DNA of 64,000 bases from Campylobacter anatolicus (GTDB taxonomy: Bacteria > Campylobacterota > Campylobacteria > Campylobacterales > Campylobacteraceae), in assembly GCF_018145655.1 (NCBI RefSeq), contig NZ_JAGSSY010000002.1, positions 1 to 64,000 of the forward strand. The letters run 5' to 3'. Made by a program: the position numbers and the translations under genes. A model generated the notes under the pieces. That model had not been told where the DNA came from and did not search any database. It worked only from the letters and a program-made list of their open reading frames with translations. Positions 55,403 to 64,000 of this stretch are shown in pieces (the first letter of the stretch is position 1; every line of letters starts with the position of its first letter).

Positions 55403-57871
55403 TTATTTTAGTTGAAGTAGTGTATTTAGCATCTCATCGCTTGTGGTTATAGTCTTTGAGTTTGCTTGAAAGCCACGTTGCACGACTATGAGCTGAGTTA
55501 AAGCACGGCTAAGATCGACGTTGCTTTGCTCTAGTTTTGCTGCTGCTATCGTGCCTTTATCTCCGCTACCAGCTACGCCGATGACTGGTTCGCCTGAGTT
55601 TGCAGTGCGTGAGAAGATATTACCACCCTCGGCTTGTAAGCCCTCATTGTTTGTAAATGTCGCTACTGCTACTTGTGCTAGACCTAAGCTTATGCCGTTT
55701 GAGAATGCTCCGATGATGGTGCCTGTCTCATCGACTTTGACATCTTTTAGTGTTCCGCCCTCATAGCCGTCTTGTGAGATTGACTCTGTTGTTGAGTCCT
55801 TATCAAAACTTGTAAGTCCGTTAAAGTCCGTGCCTAAGCCAAAATTTAGTCGTACACTTTGACCAGCTTGTGAGCCATTGTTGCCCGTAAATGTAATACT
55901 AGCAGGGTTAAAACTAGCCAGTGAACCGTCTGCATTAAACCTAAGTGAGCCAGTTACTACGTTTGCAGGACCTTCTCCTGAGAAGTTTATCTCGGCTGGT
56001 TCTGGCACCTGTATAACCATGCCCCACTCTGTGCCACCGTCTGTTGTGGTTCCTATTTTTGTCCATTTGACGCTGACTGTGTGCTTTGTGCCGAGCGAGT
56101 CGTGGATCTCGACTGTCGAGCCGTGAGCACTCATCATCATCTTGCCACTATTTCTCACGGCTTGACCTGGGCTTAGTGAACCCTCTAAAGCACTCATTAT
56201 CGTTGTTAGTCTTGTATTTTCATTGACCGCTTGAGCGTTGCCTGTTGATTCTTTGGTTAGACCGGTAACGGTAAAGTATAAGGCTTGATCGCTGACATCA
56301 TTTTTTGGATTTTCTAGTTGGAACTGACCTTCACGATTTAAAGTGAGCTTCACTCCATCGTTTGCGTCAGTACCGAAAGAATTTTTTATAGCTGCAAGAC
56401 CAGCTGCATTTTTTATATCATCATTGCCAGCTGTGGCATTATATGCTGTGGTATATGCTTGTAGATAGTTTGCATACGCTGTTTGTTGGGCTTGAGTTAG
56501 TCCAGCAAAGGCATTTGTAACGGCTTGTAAATTTCGGCCATTTCTAAATGCAGTTTCAGCTATCGTGTTTGCTGTTACGGCATTTTCATTAGCATTTATA
56601 TTCCCATCACCATCATAATCCACATAATATCTAGCATCTTTTTGTATAGCTGCACGCAAGTCCTCAGTCGTAGTAAATGTCCTTGGTATCGTATCTTGTG
56701 GTAAGTGTGTAGCTGTTGTTTGTGAGCTTGAGTAGGTATATTGATACGCTGTTATGATATCTTTGCTTACTAAACCAGCTATTGTATTCCCACCATTTAC
56801 GGTTAGATGTATATTTTTAGTATTTGCTGTTGTGCCTGAGTTGTTGCGGTTTATTAGTGTTAGTTGGTTGCCAGCTGATATCTCAGCACGAACGCCAGTT
56901 CGGTTATATTGGGCATTTATAGCGGCTGCGACGTCGCTTATGCTATTTAGCCCTGTTGCGTTGATGGTCGTACCATTTAGTGTGATGTTTAGTGTATTAT
57001 TGGGTGCTGTGAGCTGTCCTATATTCTGTGGCTGTGTGCTACCTATTGTTACTGGTTGAGTTTTGGCATTTGCATAGCTTACCCATATGCCTTGGTTATC
57101 ACGAAGTGCTAAGCCATTACCAAGCTCATCAAATACTACGCCCATATCCACGCCACGCTCTGTTAGCACTTGCTCGTTTTTGGAATTTGTATAAAATTGA
57201 TTTGAGTTTATATCGTTTTCGTTGTGTATTTCAGTCGCCATTATTACGCCATCGCCGTCGTAGTCGCGTCCGCCAGTGGCTGAGTCTAGTGCATAGACTG
57301 GTCTACTTCTTGAGCCTATGTCATTGCCTGAGTCTAGGTTGCCTTTCATATTTATAACAGTCGTCGCACGTGCTGGTGTGGTCAATCCCTCTTTTATCAC
57401 GATGTTGCTTATAGGTGCGGTAGTATCGATAGTTCCAGTCTCTTCATCTCGCGTCCAGCCCTGTGCGATATAACCTGAGTTATTGACAAAATTTCCAACT
57501 TTATCACGTACGAAGTCGCCGTTACGAGTGTAATAATCCGTCTTTCCGCCATCTGGTGATACGACAAAAAATCCATTACCTTGCAAAGCTAAATCAGTAT
57601 TTTTATCAGTTGATTGTAAAGTGCCTTGAGAGAAAATTCTAGTTGTTGAGTTTATACTTGTGCCAAGACCTATTTGCATAGCGTTTTGACCACCTAGTTC
57701 GCCTTGTGGGGCAGTAGCGATACGTGGTGTTTGACTAAGCATATCTGCAAAATTTGCACGTGAATATTTAAAGCCTACAGTATTTACATTTGCTATGTTG
57801 TTGCCCTCGACATCCATCGCTATCTGGTGTGCCTGAAGTCCTGATACACCAGACCAAAGTGATCTCATCAT
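55403..57871 (-). CDS. flgE: Flagellar hook protein FlgE
   Basis: Hook subunit (822 residues), far longer than the roughly 400-residue enteric FlgE and typical of Campylobacter, where the extra central domains strengthen the hook. The N-terminal rod-like motif LWSGVSGLQAHQIAMDVEGNNIANVNT (in part: GLQAHQIAMDVEGNNIANVN) and the C-terminal SNVDLSRALTQLIVVQRGFQANSKT (in part: ALTQLIVVQRGFQANSKT) are intact. The middle is repetitive and Thr/Asn-rich, as expected for surface domains. A sigma-54 promoter lies at 57908-57923, and AAGGATAAAACC precedes ATG 57871. Confidence 0.95.
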   Translation of the reverse strand: MMRSLWSGVSGLQAHQIAMDVEGNNIANVNTVGFKYSRANFADMLSQTPRIATAPQGELGGQNAMQIGLGTSINSTTRIFSQGTLQSTDKNTDLALQGNGFFVVSPDGGKTDYYTRNGDFVRDKVGNFVNNSGYIAQGWTRDEETGTIDTTAPISNIVIKEGLTTPARATTVINMKGNLDSGNDIGSRSRPVYALDSATGGRDYDGDGVIMATEIHNENDINSNQFYTNSKNEQVLTERGVDMGVVFDELGNGLALRDNQGIWVSYANAKTQPVTIGSTQPQNIGQLTAPNNTLNITLNGTTINATGLNSISDVAAAINAQYNRTGVRAEISAGNQLTLINRNNSGTTANTKNIHLTVNGGNTIAGLVSKDIITAYQYTYSSSQTTATHLPQDTIPRTFTTTEDLRAAIQKDARYYVDYDGDGNINANENAVTANTIAETAFRNGRNLQAVTNAFAGLTQAQQTAYANYLQAYTTAYNATAGNDDIKNAAGLAAIKNSFGTDANDGVKLTLNREGQFQLENPKNDVSDQALYFTVTGLTKESTGNAQAVNENTRLTTIMSALEGSLSPGQAVRNSGKMMMSAHGSTVEIHDSLGTKHTVSVKWTKIGTTTDGGTEWGMVIQVPEPAEINFSGEGPANVVTGSLRFNADGSLASFNPASITFTGNNGSQAGQSVRLNFGLGTDFNGLTSFDKDSTTESISQDGYEGGTLKDVKVDETGTIIGAFSNGISLGLAQVAVATFTNNEGLQAEGGNIFSRTANSGEPVIGVAGSGDKGTIAAAKLEQSNVDLSRALTQLIVVQRGFQANSKTITTSDEMLNTLLQLK

Positions 57872-57907
57872 GGTTTTATCCTTATTAAAATTTATTTAGC
57901 AATGTGT

Positions 57908-57923
57908 AAGCAAAAGGTGTTCC
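57908..57923 (-). promoter_or_regulatory. Sigma-54 (RpoN) promoter of flgE
   Basis: On the minus strand TTTGGAACACCTTTTGCTTA has GG (57923-57922) and GC (57911-57910) separated by exactly ten bases, matching the Campylobacter RpoN consensus. It is about 40 bases upstream of flgE, as expected for a class II flagellar gene. Confidence 0.9.
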
Positions 57924-58010
57924 AAATTTTGTATAAATTTTTATCTCGACTTACTCTAGAATCTAAAAGTTAGCTTTGAATATACATATTTTTCTCTTAT
58001 CAGTATTTTA

Positions 58011-58170
58011 TCATCTTTGGTGGTTTAAAGTTTGCTTTAAAGCTAGGCTAAAAGTCGTCGCAACATCGTCTTTAAGCTCTATGTTTATAAAAATTTCATC
58101 ATTTTTATCTATCCAAATCATTTATGTTATCATCATAAGTGGTTAAATCCACAAAGTCATCATTACTTAT
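58011..58170 (-). pseudogene. Remnant of a small unknown gene
   Basis: Minus-strand peptides in two frames, ISNDDFVDLTTYDDNINDL and, after a shift, KNDEIFINIELKDDVATTF plus SLALKQTLNHQ ending at TGA 58013-58011, read like one small protein of about 55 residues. I do not recognise it; such size and acidity are common among plasmid-borne small proteins. Confidence 0.3.
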
Positions 58171-58687
58171 GACAAAAAGAACAGAAAAGCTCAAGAGATA
58201 GCCTAAATTTATGCGGAGCGATGAGTTAAATATAATAGGCTTTGAGTTTGCAGAAGTCAACCAAAAAGAGCTAACTCTAAAAAAGGAAAGACAGCGATAG
58301 GTACTAAATTTTCAAAAGAGCTAGGCATAAAATACGCAAAAAATATCCAACCTACATACTTGCAAAATTTATAAAACTAGCCCTAACCACCACAATACCA
58401 TATATCAAAGACGAAGTGCTAATCACGATTTATTATCAAGCCAAATGGCATAATACAAGCATGAGTGAGTTTGTGCGATTTAAGATGGGACTAAAAGAAG
58501 CACCAGAGCCAAATTACTCAAAAAAGAGCAGATCAAAAATTATATTATATTTGCAAGTAAAGAGAAAAAAGAAAAAATCCGCCAAATCACACATAGCCTA
58601 GAAATAAGCATTTTAATATACTCGGATGTTAAAATTTTATCCACATACGAGCTAAAAGATATTTTTACATTTGATGAGTTGATGTAA
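58169..58687 (+). pseudogene. Decayed gene of unknown function
   Basis: A + strand gene broken by at least three lesions. Readable pieces in order: MTKRTEKLKR, KFMRSDELNIIGFEFAEVNQ, GTKFSKELGIKYAKN, YPTYILAKFIKLALTTTI, DEVLITIYYQAKWHNTSMSE, and, after a slip in an A run near 58520, KKEQIKNYIIFASKEKKE to YELKDIFTFDELM. The last part is coherent for more than 50 residues. I cannot name the family. It sits in the same decayed block as the Rep_3 remnant, so it is probably mobile-element cargo. Confidence 0.55.
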
Positions 58688-58926
58688 TTTAAGGCAGAAG
58701 CGTTAAATTTCAACCTAGACTTGATGAGTATATGACAATGAGAATAAGGGGTTGGCAAGATGTTTATAAGCCACTTTGAGTTAAAATCTGCGATGTCTTT
58801 TGGTGTAAGTAATAGATTTGATTGTTCTAAGTCTATTGCTCCGCTCCTTTTTGCTTTTTAAAATAATTTTAAGCTCCTAGAAGTCCTACAAGCTACAAAG
58901 CAAATTTAAATAACCAATTTATACTA

Positions 58927-59697
58927 TTAAAAACACAATATGGCTATTGTTAGCTTATAGCTAACACGCTCATTAAGCATAAATTTAAAAGAGTAACCAA
59001 CAACGTTTTTCTTAGACCCATCTGCGATTTTCTTTTCAAAAATAAGTTTTTTAAAGAGTTTTCATTAAGCTCATCAATGGAGGGATTGATTACACGCCGA
59101 TCCAAGCCTTTTGTCTCATGTTTTTCAGGAACACTCATAAATCTTTCAAAATCAGATCTATTAATTTTACACATTTAAAGCCATCTTTATCAGGCTTAAT
59201 GTTCTCATATTGCCGTAAAAAACGATACAAAGTCTTAGCAAATTTACCACGGATGGATACAAAATCATTAATATTAATTCTCATAAATTTAAGAGTACTA
59301 AAAAGAATATCTAGAGCCAATGGATTTAATTTAAAACTTAAAGATTGTTTATTTCTAAAAATTCGTATATCAGTAAAAACACGCCAACAGTAGTAATTTC
59401 ATCATCATCCGTTATTTCAACGCTTCTATAAATCGCAGAGCCATCTTGACCCAAAACCTTAGCTCTAAAATTTTTTACTTCATCATTAAATCTAGTCTTA
59501 TTTAAAGTAGCTGGCATAAATTTATAATTTTTTGCATTTTCCGAGTAGTCCATCTGCTTTGCATATCAGCAAATTGTAAAGAAAATATCATAATCTCTAG
59601 CTGTAAAATTTACCAGGAATAACACAGAATTCATTTTGTTACGAAAGACTAGCATGCCGTTGCTTCCGACATGTGCGACTCTAGTAGCTTTTAACAC
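58927..59697 (-). pseudogene. Decayed Rep_3-family plasmid replication initiator
   Basis: Minus-strand pieces spell a RepB/RepE-like initiator: NFTARDYDIFFTIC, an in-frame TGA, then YAKQMDYSENAKNYKF; after a frameshift, KFAKTLYRFLRQYENIK; after another, SDFERFMSVPEKHETKG and LDRRVINPSIDELNE; then in a third frame FEKKIADGSKKNVVGYSFKF before TAA at 58929-58927. The order and the KFAKTLYRFLRQY, RVINPSIDEL and KKNVVGYSFKF blocks match both winged-helix domains of Rep_3 proteins. With one nonsense codon and at least three shifts it cannot be functional. Confidence 0.82.
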
Positions 59698-59848
59698 GAA
59701 ATTACATTTCTCAAAATAGAAAGAAATTTTACCTATATTTACAATTCTCAGTTGAAAATTTTAAACTAGATAGTAAAATACTTTTAATGTATTAAAATTT
59801 AAAATTATAAATTTTTTGATATTTTTCTATAAATTTAAAAGGCAGAAA

Positions 59849-60682
59849 ATGGGTGAAAATTTAGCTATCATCGCACAATTTGATCAATACAACAAAAATC
59901 CCACAGATATAGCATTTGCTACAATGAAAGGACAAATTTATGAACTTTACTGTTACAATCACATCGTGAAAACGCAAAAAGATGTGCAAATTTTACGTGC
60001 TCACTTTACGCAGGCTCAGAATTTTAGAAATTTTTCATATTCAAAAAGTGGCAAAATTTATTACAGGGCGGCATGGATAACTCTTGCAGAGTTTGATATA
60101 TTGGGCATTAAGGACGATGAGATATATTGGTGGGAGAGTACAATAAGTAAAGGTTCACAGCAAGAGCTAAAAGGCGAGATTGCGAGAAAATTTGAGCTTT
60201 TGAGTAAAATTTTTCCTGATTATAAAGTGCGTTTTAGTCTTATTTTACCACAAATTTTAAATGGCTATAAAGACTATCCTATCCTTGAGTTAGCTGAGCC
60301 TGATTATGAAAAATATATAGGAAAATATTTTAAGATTACACCAAAAGCAAGCAGTGGCTTTTCGCTTAGAAAATTTGACGCAATGGCAAAAAGATACGAC
60401 TATATTGGTGATATCATCAGCTCATCGCTTAAGTTTTATCGCTTACCAAGCGTTCAGCCAAAGCGTGTTGGGATATTTTGTCGTTACTATGATATACGAA
60501 ATATGCTAAATGATCGCTTTGGGTATTATGATATTACAAAGGCGAAATTTGGTGAAATAAATATCGATGGTGATAAAATTTATAGAAACGGCGAAATAAT
60601 GAAGCATATAAAAAAGACATATAAAGAGGTTAAAATTATCAGAAAAATGCTGAAAAATGGTAGGATAAATTTAGATCAATAG
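59849..60682 (+). CDS. Unknown protein with a possible PD-(D/E)XK-like core
   Basis: A 277-residue cytoplasmic protein without a recognised family. ATG 59849 has AAGG at 59839-59842, six bases upstream; an earlier in-frame TTG at 59816 lacks a ribosome site. Near residues 80-110 the pattern AEFDILGIKDDEIYWWESTIS followed by KGEIARKFELLSKIF resembles the nuclease core in which Asp ends one strand and Glu-x-Ser/Lys the next, with a helix after it. The catalytic Lys is not in its usual place, so activity is doubtful. The gene separates the decayed plasmid region from accBC and is intact. Confidence 0.65.
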   Translation: MGENLAIIAQFDQYNKNPTDIAFATMKGQIYELYCYNHIVKTQKDVQILRAHFTQAQNFRNFSYSKSGKIYYRAAWITLAEFDILGIKDDEIYWWESTISKGSQQELKGEIARKFELLSKIFPDYKVRFSLILPQILNGYKDYPILELAEPDYEKYIGKYFKITPKASSGFSLRKFDAMAKRYDYIGDIISSSLKFYRLPSVQPKRVGIFCRYYDIRNMLNDRFGYYDITKAKFGEINIDGDKIYRNGEIMKHIKKTYKEVKIIRKMLKNGRINLDQ

Positions 60683-60771
60683 CGACTTTATAGACCTTAT
60701 AAGTTTAAAGTTTAAATTTGCGAAATTACGATACAATAGCATATTTTATAAAATTTTAGGAGAATACATTG

Positions 60772-61236
60772 ATGATGAATAAAGAAGACATAAAGGATTT
60801 AATGGAATTTTTTGAAAAAATGGATGTAAATCGTATCAAAATCAAAGAGAAAGATTTTGAGATAGAGCTTGAAAAATATACTGAATGTGTCGCTCCTGCC
60901 ACACCAGTAGCGGTATCTAATCCAGCTGTAACTCCTGCTTGTACGCCTGTAAATGTCGTCGTAAGTGCTGAGAGTAAACCAGCTGCTACTACACCAAAAG
61001 ATAGCATTAACTCACCTATGGTGGGGACATTTTATGCCGCTCCAAGCCCGGGTGCCACCCCTTTTGTAAAAGTGGGTCAAAGAGTGCGAAAGGGCGATGT
61101 TATCGGCATTATAGAGGCGATGAAGATTATGAATGAAATAGAAGCCGAGTTTGACTGCCAGATTACTGAAGCACTCGTAGCTGATGGACAACCTGTTGAG
61201 TTTGGTTTACCGTTATTTGGTGTGGAGAAAATTTAA
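60772..61236 (+). CDS. accB: Biotin carboxyl carrier protein of acetyl-CoA carboxylase
   Basis: Carrier subunit holding biotin on Lys near residue 118 in the EAMKIMNE motif. The 154-residue protein has the N-terminal helix (NKEDIKDLMEFFEKM), a Pro/Ala/Val-rich linker (about residues 40-78) and the lipoyl-like C-terminal domain starting at SPMVGTFYAAPSPGA. AGGAG at 60758-60762 precedes a TTG (60769) and two ATG codons; I take ATG 60772. The stop overlaps the accC start by one base, so the two are coupled. Confidence 0.93.
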   Translation: MMNKEDIKDLMEFFEKMDVNRIKIKEKDFEIELEKYTECVAPATPVAVSNPAVTPACTPVNVVVSAESKPAATTPKDSINSPMVGTFYAAPSPGATPFVKVGQRVRKGDVIGIIEAMKIMNEIEAEFDCQITEALVADGQPVEFGLPLFGVEKI

Positions 61237-62567
61237 TGGAGCTAAAGCGTATTTTAATCGCAAACCGCGGTGAAATAGCACTGCGAGCCTTGCGAACGAT
61301 AAAGGAAATGGGCAAAGAGGCGATAGTAGTGCATTCAACTGCAGATAGAGATGCTTTGTATGTAAAATATGCAGATGCCGCCATCTGTATCGGTAACCCA
61401 CGTTCAAGCGACAGCTATCTAAATATACCAGCCATTATATCAGCTGCTGAGATAAGCGAAGCGGACGCGATATTTCCGGGATATGGCTTTTTAAGCGAGA
61501 ATCAAAATTTTGTTGAAATTTGCGAACATCATAAGCTTAAATTTATAGGACCAAGCGTGAAAGCTATGGCTTTAATGAGTGATAAAAGCAAGGCCAAACA
61601 GATGATGCAGCGTGCCGGAGTGCCAGTCATACCCGGCTCAGATGGCTCGATAAGCGATATCAAGGTAGCTAAAGAGTTAGCAATAAAAATCGGCTATCCT
61701 GTCATACTAAAAGCCGCAGCTGGTGGTGGTGGTCGTGGTATGCGTGTGGTCGAGCGTGAAGAGGATTTGGAGAAAGCATTTTGGTCGGCTGAGAGCGAGG
61801 CTATGAGTGCATTTGGTGATGGGACTATGTATATGGAAAAATATATCTTAAATCCACGCCATATAGAGGTTCAAGTCATCGGCGATAGCTATGGTAATGT
61901 GCTTCATATCGGTGAGAGGGACTGCTCTATGCAACGTCGCCATCAAAAGCTAATAGAAGAAAGCCCTGCAATTTTGCTAGATAATGCTACTCGTGCAAGG
62001 TTACACGAGACGGCTGTACGTGCGGCAAAGGCGATAGGATATGAAGGAGCTGGGACGTTTGAATTTTTAGTGGATAAAAATTTAGATTTTTATTTTATTG
62101 AGATGAATACTCGTTTGCAGGTGGAGCATTGTGTCAGTGAGATGGTAAGCGGACTTGATATAATTGAGCTTATGATAAAGGTCGCACAAGGCGAGAGACT
62201 ACCTAGCCAAGATAGCATAACGCTAAAAGGACACGCCATAGAGTGCCGTATAACAGCTGAGGATCCAAAGACGTTTACTCCAAGTCCTGGTAAGATCACA
62301 CGATATGTCTGTCCGGGTGGCCGTAATGTGCGAATGGATAGTCATATCTATCAAGACTACTCTATACCGCCTTATTATGACAGTATGATAGGAAAGCTTA
62401 TTGTGTGGGATGAGGATAGAAATAGAGCAATACACAAGATGAAAGTAGCATTAGAACAACTTGTTATACAAGGCATCAAAACTACACGTGATTTTCATAT
62501 TGCGATGATGGAAAATGAGGATTTTATAAATAATAACTATGATACAAACTATCTTTCATATCGTTAA
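61236..62567 (+). CDS. accC: Biotin carboxylase subunit of acetyl-CoA carboxylase
   Basis: ATP-grasp enzyme carboxylating the biotin on AccB, the first step of fatty acid synthesis. The 443-residue protein shows ILIANRGEIALRALRT at the start, ILKAAAGGGGRGMRVV near residue 155, GERDCSMQRRHQKLIEESP near residue 225, and FIEMNTRLQVEH near residue 285. The overlap with accB (TAATG) indicates coupling. The carboxyltransferase genes accA and accD are elsewhere. Confidence 0.95.
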   Translation: MELKRILIANRGEIALRALRTIKEMGKEAIVVHSTADRDALYVKYADAAICIGNPRSSDSYLNIPAIISAAEISEADAIFPGYGFLSENQNFVEICEHHKLKFIGPSVKAMALMSDKSKAKQMMQRAGVPVIPGSDGSISDIKVAKELAIKIGYPVILKAAAGGGGRGMRVVEREEDLEKAFWSAESEAMSAFGDGTMYMEKYILNPRHIEVQVIGDSYGNVLHIGERDCSMQRRHQKLIEESPAILLDNATRARLHETAVRAAKAIGYEGAGTFEFLVDKNLDFYFIEMNTRLQVEHCVSEMVSGLDIIELMIKVAQGERLPSQDSITLKGHAIECRITAEDPKTFTPSPGKITRYVCPGGRNVRMDSHIYQDYSIPPYYDSMIGKLIVWDEDRNRAIHKMKVALEQLVIQGIKTTRDFHIAMMENEDFINNNYDTNYLSYR

Positions 62568-62927
62568 AACAAAGTATTTTCTCGCAGATATCTTTAAGGG
62601 AGCTAGAAAAATTTACGATTGATAGAGTATATGCCTTATCTTTGTTTAATTTTTCTTTGCAACCTTATAAATTTTTGTAACACTATTGCTTGGCTTTTCT
62701 TTTTTAAATTTATCCCATCTAACAAAAAGCTATCGCACTATTAAATTTAATTTCAAGTGTATAATTACACATAGACTATGAGGTGGTAAAATATTACCGG
62801 ATTTAGGCTAGGCGGTTTAAATTTCACTATGAAAGATAAAGTAATTACTGAGTAAATTTAAAAGTAATATAACATAAACTCGCAAGATAAGTAGTCTAAA
62901 AATAAAAACTAATTGAAAGGAAAAAAT
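62568..62927. other. Intergenic stretch after accC
   Basis: About 360 AT-rich bases without a recognisable gene, RNA or strong hairpin. The right-hand part should contain the promoter of the following dehydrogenase gene. Confidence 0.4.
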
Positions 62928-63698
62928 ATGAAAGAATATATTGTAACCACAGGTGCTAGCTCTGGTATAGGAATGGCAACAGCTAGGGCCTTTGCGATGC
63001 GTGGTGAAAATTTGATCCTAATAGCACGCAGAAAAGAGCTTTTAGAAAGCCTACGTGCTGAAATTTTAAAATCCATGTCAGATATCGATGTAGTGGTTAA
63101 AATTTGTGATCTATCAAATATACAAAATGTCTATCAAGTTTACGATGAACTTAAAGTATACAACTTAAAAACTTGGATAAATAACGCAGGATTTGGCGAT
63201 TATAGTCTTGTAGGTGAGCAAAATTTAGACAAAATAGAGCATATGATTGATTTAAATATTAAAGCACTTACGATATTTTCCACACTTTTTGTAAGGGATT
63301 ATATAGCCAAAGATGGTGCACAGTTAATAAACATCTCATCAGCGGGTGGCTATACTATCGTGCCAAACGCTATAACTTATTGTGCTAGTAAATTTTATGT
63401 GAGTGCTTTTACTGAGGGTCTTTATCACGAGTTAAAACAAGATAAAAATGCAAAAATGACGGCTAAACTCCTTGCACCTGCTGCAACTAAGACCGAGTTT
63501 GGTGCAGTAGCCATAGACGCAGCAAATGTCAATGATTATGACTATGACGCAAGTTTTAAAAATTACCATACAAGCGAACAGATGGCTGAGTTTTTGCTTG
63601 CACTTTATGATAGTGAGTTCTGCGTTGGTGCGGTTGATAGAAATAGCTTTGAGTTTAGATTAACTCAACCAAAATTTGAGTATGCCAGGAAATATTGA
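62928..63698 (+). CDS. Short-chain dehydrogenase/reductase
   Basis: Classical SDR (256 residues) of unknown substrate. The cofactor motif TTGASSGIGMATARAFA is at the N terminus, NNAGFG is near residue 85, and the catalytic Ser-Tyr-Lys set is in LINISSAGGY and ITYCASKFYV near residues 134-153. ATG 62928 has AAAGGA seven bases upstream, and an earlier in-frame TTG at 62913 overlaps that site, so the ATG is used. It is a single gene with a shared terminator at 63777-63804. Confidence 0.88.
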   Translation: MKEYIVTTGASSGIGMATARAFAMRGENLILIARRKELLESLRAEILKSMSDIDVVVKICDLSNIQNVYQVYDELKVYNLKTWINNAGFGDYSLVGEQNLDKIEHMIDLNIKALTIFSTLFVRDYIAKDGAQLINISSAGGYTIVPNAITYCASKFYVSAFTEGLYHELKQDKNAKMTAKLLAPAATKTEFGAVAIDAANVNDYDYDASFKNYHTSEQMAEFLLALYDSEFCVGAVDRNSFEFRLTQPKFEYARKY

Positions 63699-63776
63699 CA
63701 ATATAAATACGGCAGAGACATAAAAAGCGGAGTAAAATTTAGCTTAAAATGTGTTTTTATAAATTTAGAAAAACCA

Positions 63777-63804
63777 AAATTTAGCGGCTTTAACCGCTAA
63801 ATTT
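63777..63804. terminator. Bidirectional terminator between convergent genes
   Basis: AAATTTAGCGG (63777-63787) pairs perfectly with CCGCTAAATTT (63794-63804) over a six-base loop, flanked by A- and T-rich sequence. It ends within the stop codon of the leftward gene. Confidence 0.85.
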
Positions 63805-64000
63805 ACCTTAAAATTTGAATTTTTGCCTTTGCACGTAGTTTGTCAAAATAATCATTTATGAGACTCTCTTGCTCTCTTTGATAAAGTATGTTTAAAACAT
63901 GATCTTTAACTTGCTCAAAACTAGGGGTGTATTGCCCTGATTTGCTTTTTACATAAAACATATCAAAGCCGTCTTGTGAGCGTAGTATTTGTGTGTAATT
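63803..64000 (-). CDS. Parvulin-type peptidyl-prolyl isomerase (SurA/PEB4-like), C-terminal part only
   Basis: The last 65 codons of a leftward gene that continues past the right edge. The visible peptide SQDGFDMFYVKSKSGQYTPS, FEQVKDHVLNILYQREQE and ending in LRAKAKIQIL matches the C-terminal helix-turn of periplasmic PpiC/SurA-type chaperone isomerases (the GYHIL-K-...-F-EVK-I pattern). Campylobacter has several such proteins, including PEB4, so the exact paralogue cannot be stated. Confidence 0.68.
   Translation of the reverse strand, partial: NYTQILRSQDGFDMFYVKSKSGQYTPSFEQVKDHVLNILYQREQESLINDYFDKLRAKAKIQILR

Noticed and set aside
58540-58860. Minus-strand frame with the peptide DLEQSNLLLTPKDIADFNSK behind an AGGAG-like site
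   Set aside because: The first 30 residues look protein-like, but the start codon is ATA, and the rest is antisense to the + strand remnant. It may be another decayed fragment but is too weak to call.
59576-59584. In-frame TGA in the Rep_3 remnant as a possible selenocysteine codon, given the nearby tRNA-Sec
   Set aside because: The same gene has several frameshifts, and replication initiators are not selenoproteins. It is simply a nonsense mutation, probably from TGG.

Overview
This window is a chromosomal segment of an AT-rich Campylobacter that is not C. jejuni. I assign it to genus level only. The evidence is the gene order, which repeats known C. jejuni blocks: fliQ-murB-recA-eno-AMIN protein; pldA-mobA-NFACT-cdsA-dxr-pgp1-tsaD; topA-bioB-antiporter-gltA-cysQ; and mlaA-mlaC-RND. 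Other genus markers are futalosine-pathway menaquinone synthesis (MqnD), a complete pseudaminic-acid flagellin glycosylation pathway, a Cj0264/Cj0265-like TorA-type reductase with its cytochrome c, and Campylobacter-type sigma-28 and sigma-54 promoters.

Layout. 1-7053: end of a nicotinate phosphoribosyltransferase gene, then mqnD, fliQ, murB, a membrane-anchored unknown, recA, eno, an FtsB-like protein and an AMIN-domain protein, all on the + strand and tightly packed. 7198-12645 (minus): glycerate kinase and GntP permease, two YceI proteins, outer-membrane phospholipase A and MobA. 13013-14281 (minus): an orphan leuC, followed by about 760 bp of apparently decayed sequence. 15063-22133 (+): NFACT protein, a small acidic protein, cdsA, dxr, uracil permease, pgp1 and tsaD. 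22345-23661: a Rossmann oxidoreductase and dcd. 23946-33696: flagellar glycan island (pseB, pseC, pseF, pseG, pseH, a phase-variable second GNAT domain, pseI, maf) facing a flagellin gene with a sigma-28 promoter. 34023-41835: topA, phosphodiesterase, bioB, a lipoprotein, antiporter, gltA and cysQ. 41832-45994 (minus): a peroxiredoxin and a molybdate operon in the order modE-modA-mop-modC-modB. 46155-50605: an MlaA/MlaC/RND lipid-transport-like set and a BON lipoprotein. 50701-50799: tRNA-Sec, followed by a decayed phage-type S24 repressor. 51406-54444: cytochrome c and TorA-like reductase. 54503-57871 (minus): a paired SMR transporter and flagellar hook protein FlgE with a sigma-54 promoter. 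57872-59848: a graveyard of decayed genes, including a plasmid-type Rep_3 replication initiator. 59849-64000: an unknown protein, accB, accC, a short-chain dehydrogenase and the 3' end of a parvulin-type isomerase.

How the genes work together. PseB, PseC, PseH, PseG, PseI and PseF cover every step from UDP-GlcNAc to CMP-pseudaminic acid, Maf is the expected flagellin transferase, and the flagellin acceptor is next to it. The most notable feature is a run of nine G at 28475-28483. It interrupts a second GNAT acetyltransferase domain that is fused in frame to PseH. Loss of one G would restore a 328-residue tandem-acetyltransferase protein, so this looks like a contingency switch for flagellar sugar acetylation. 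Molybdate uptake (mod), MobA and the TorA-like enzyme form a second theme. Remnants of mobile elements next to tRNA-Sec and beside flgE show old integrations.
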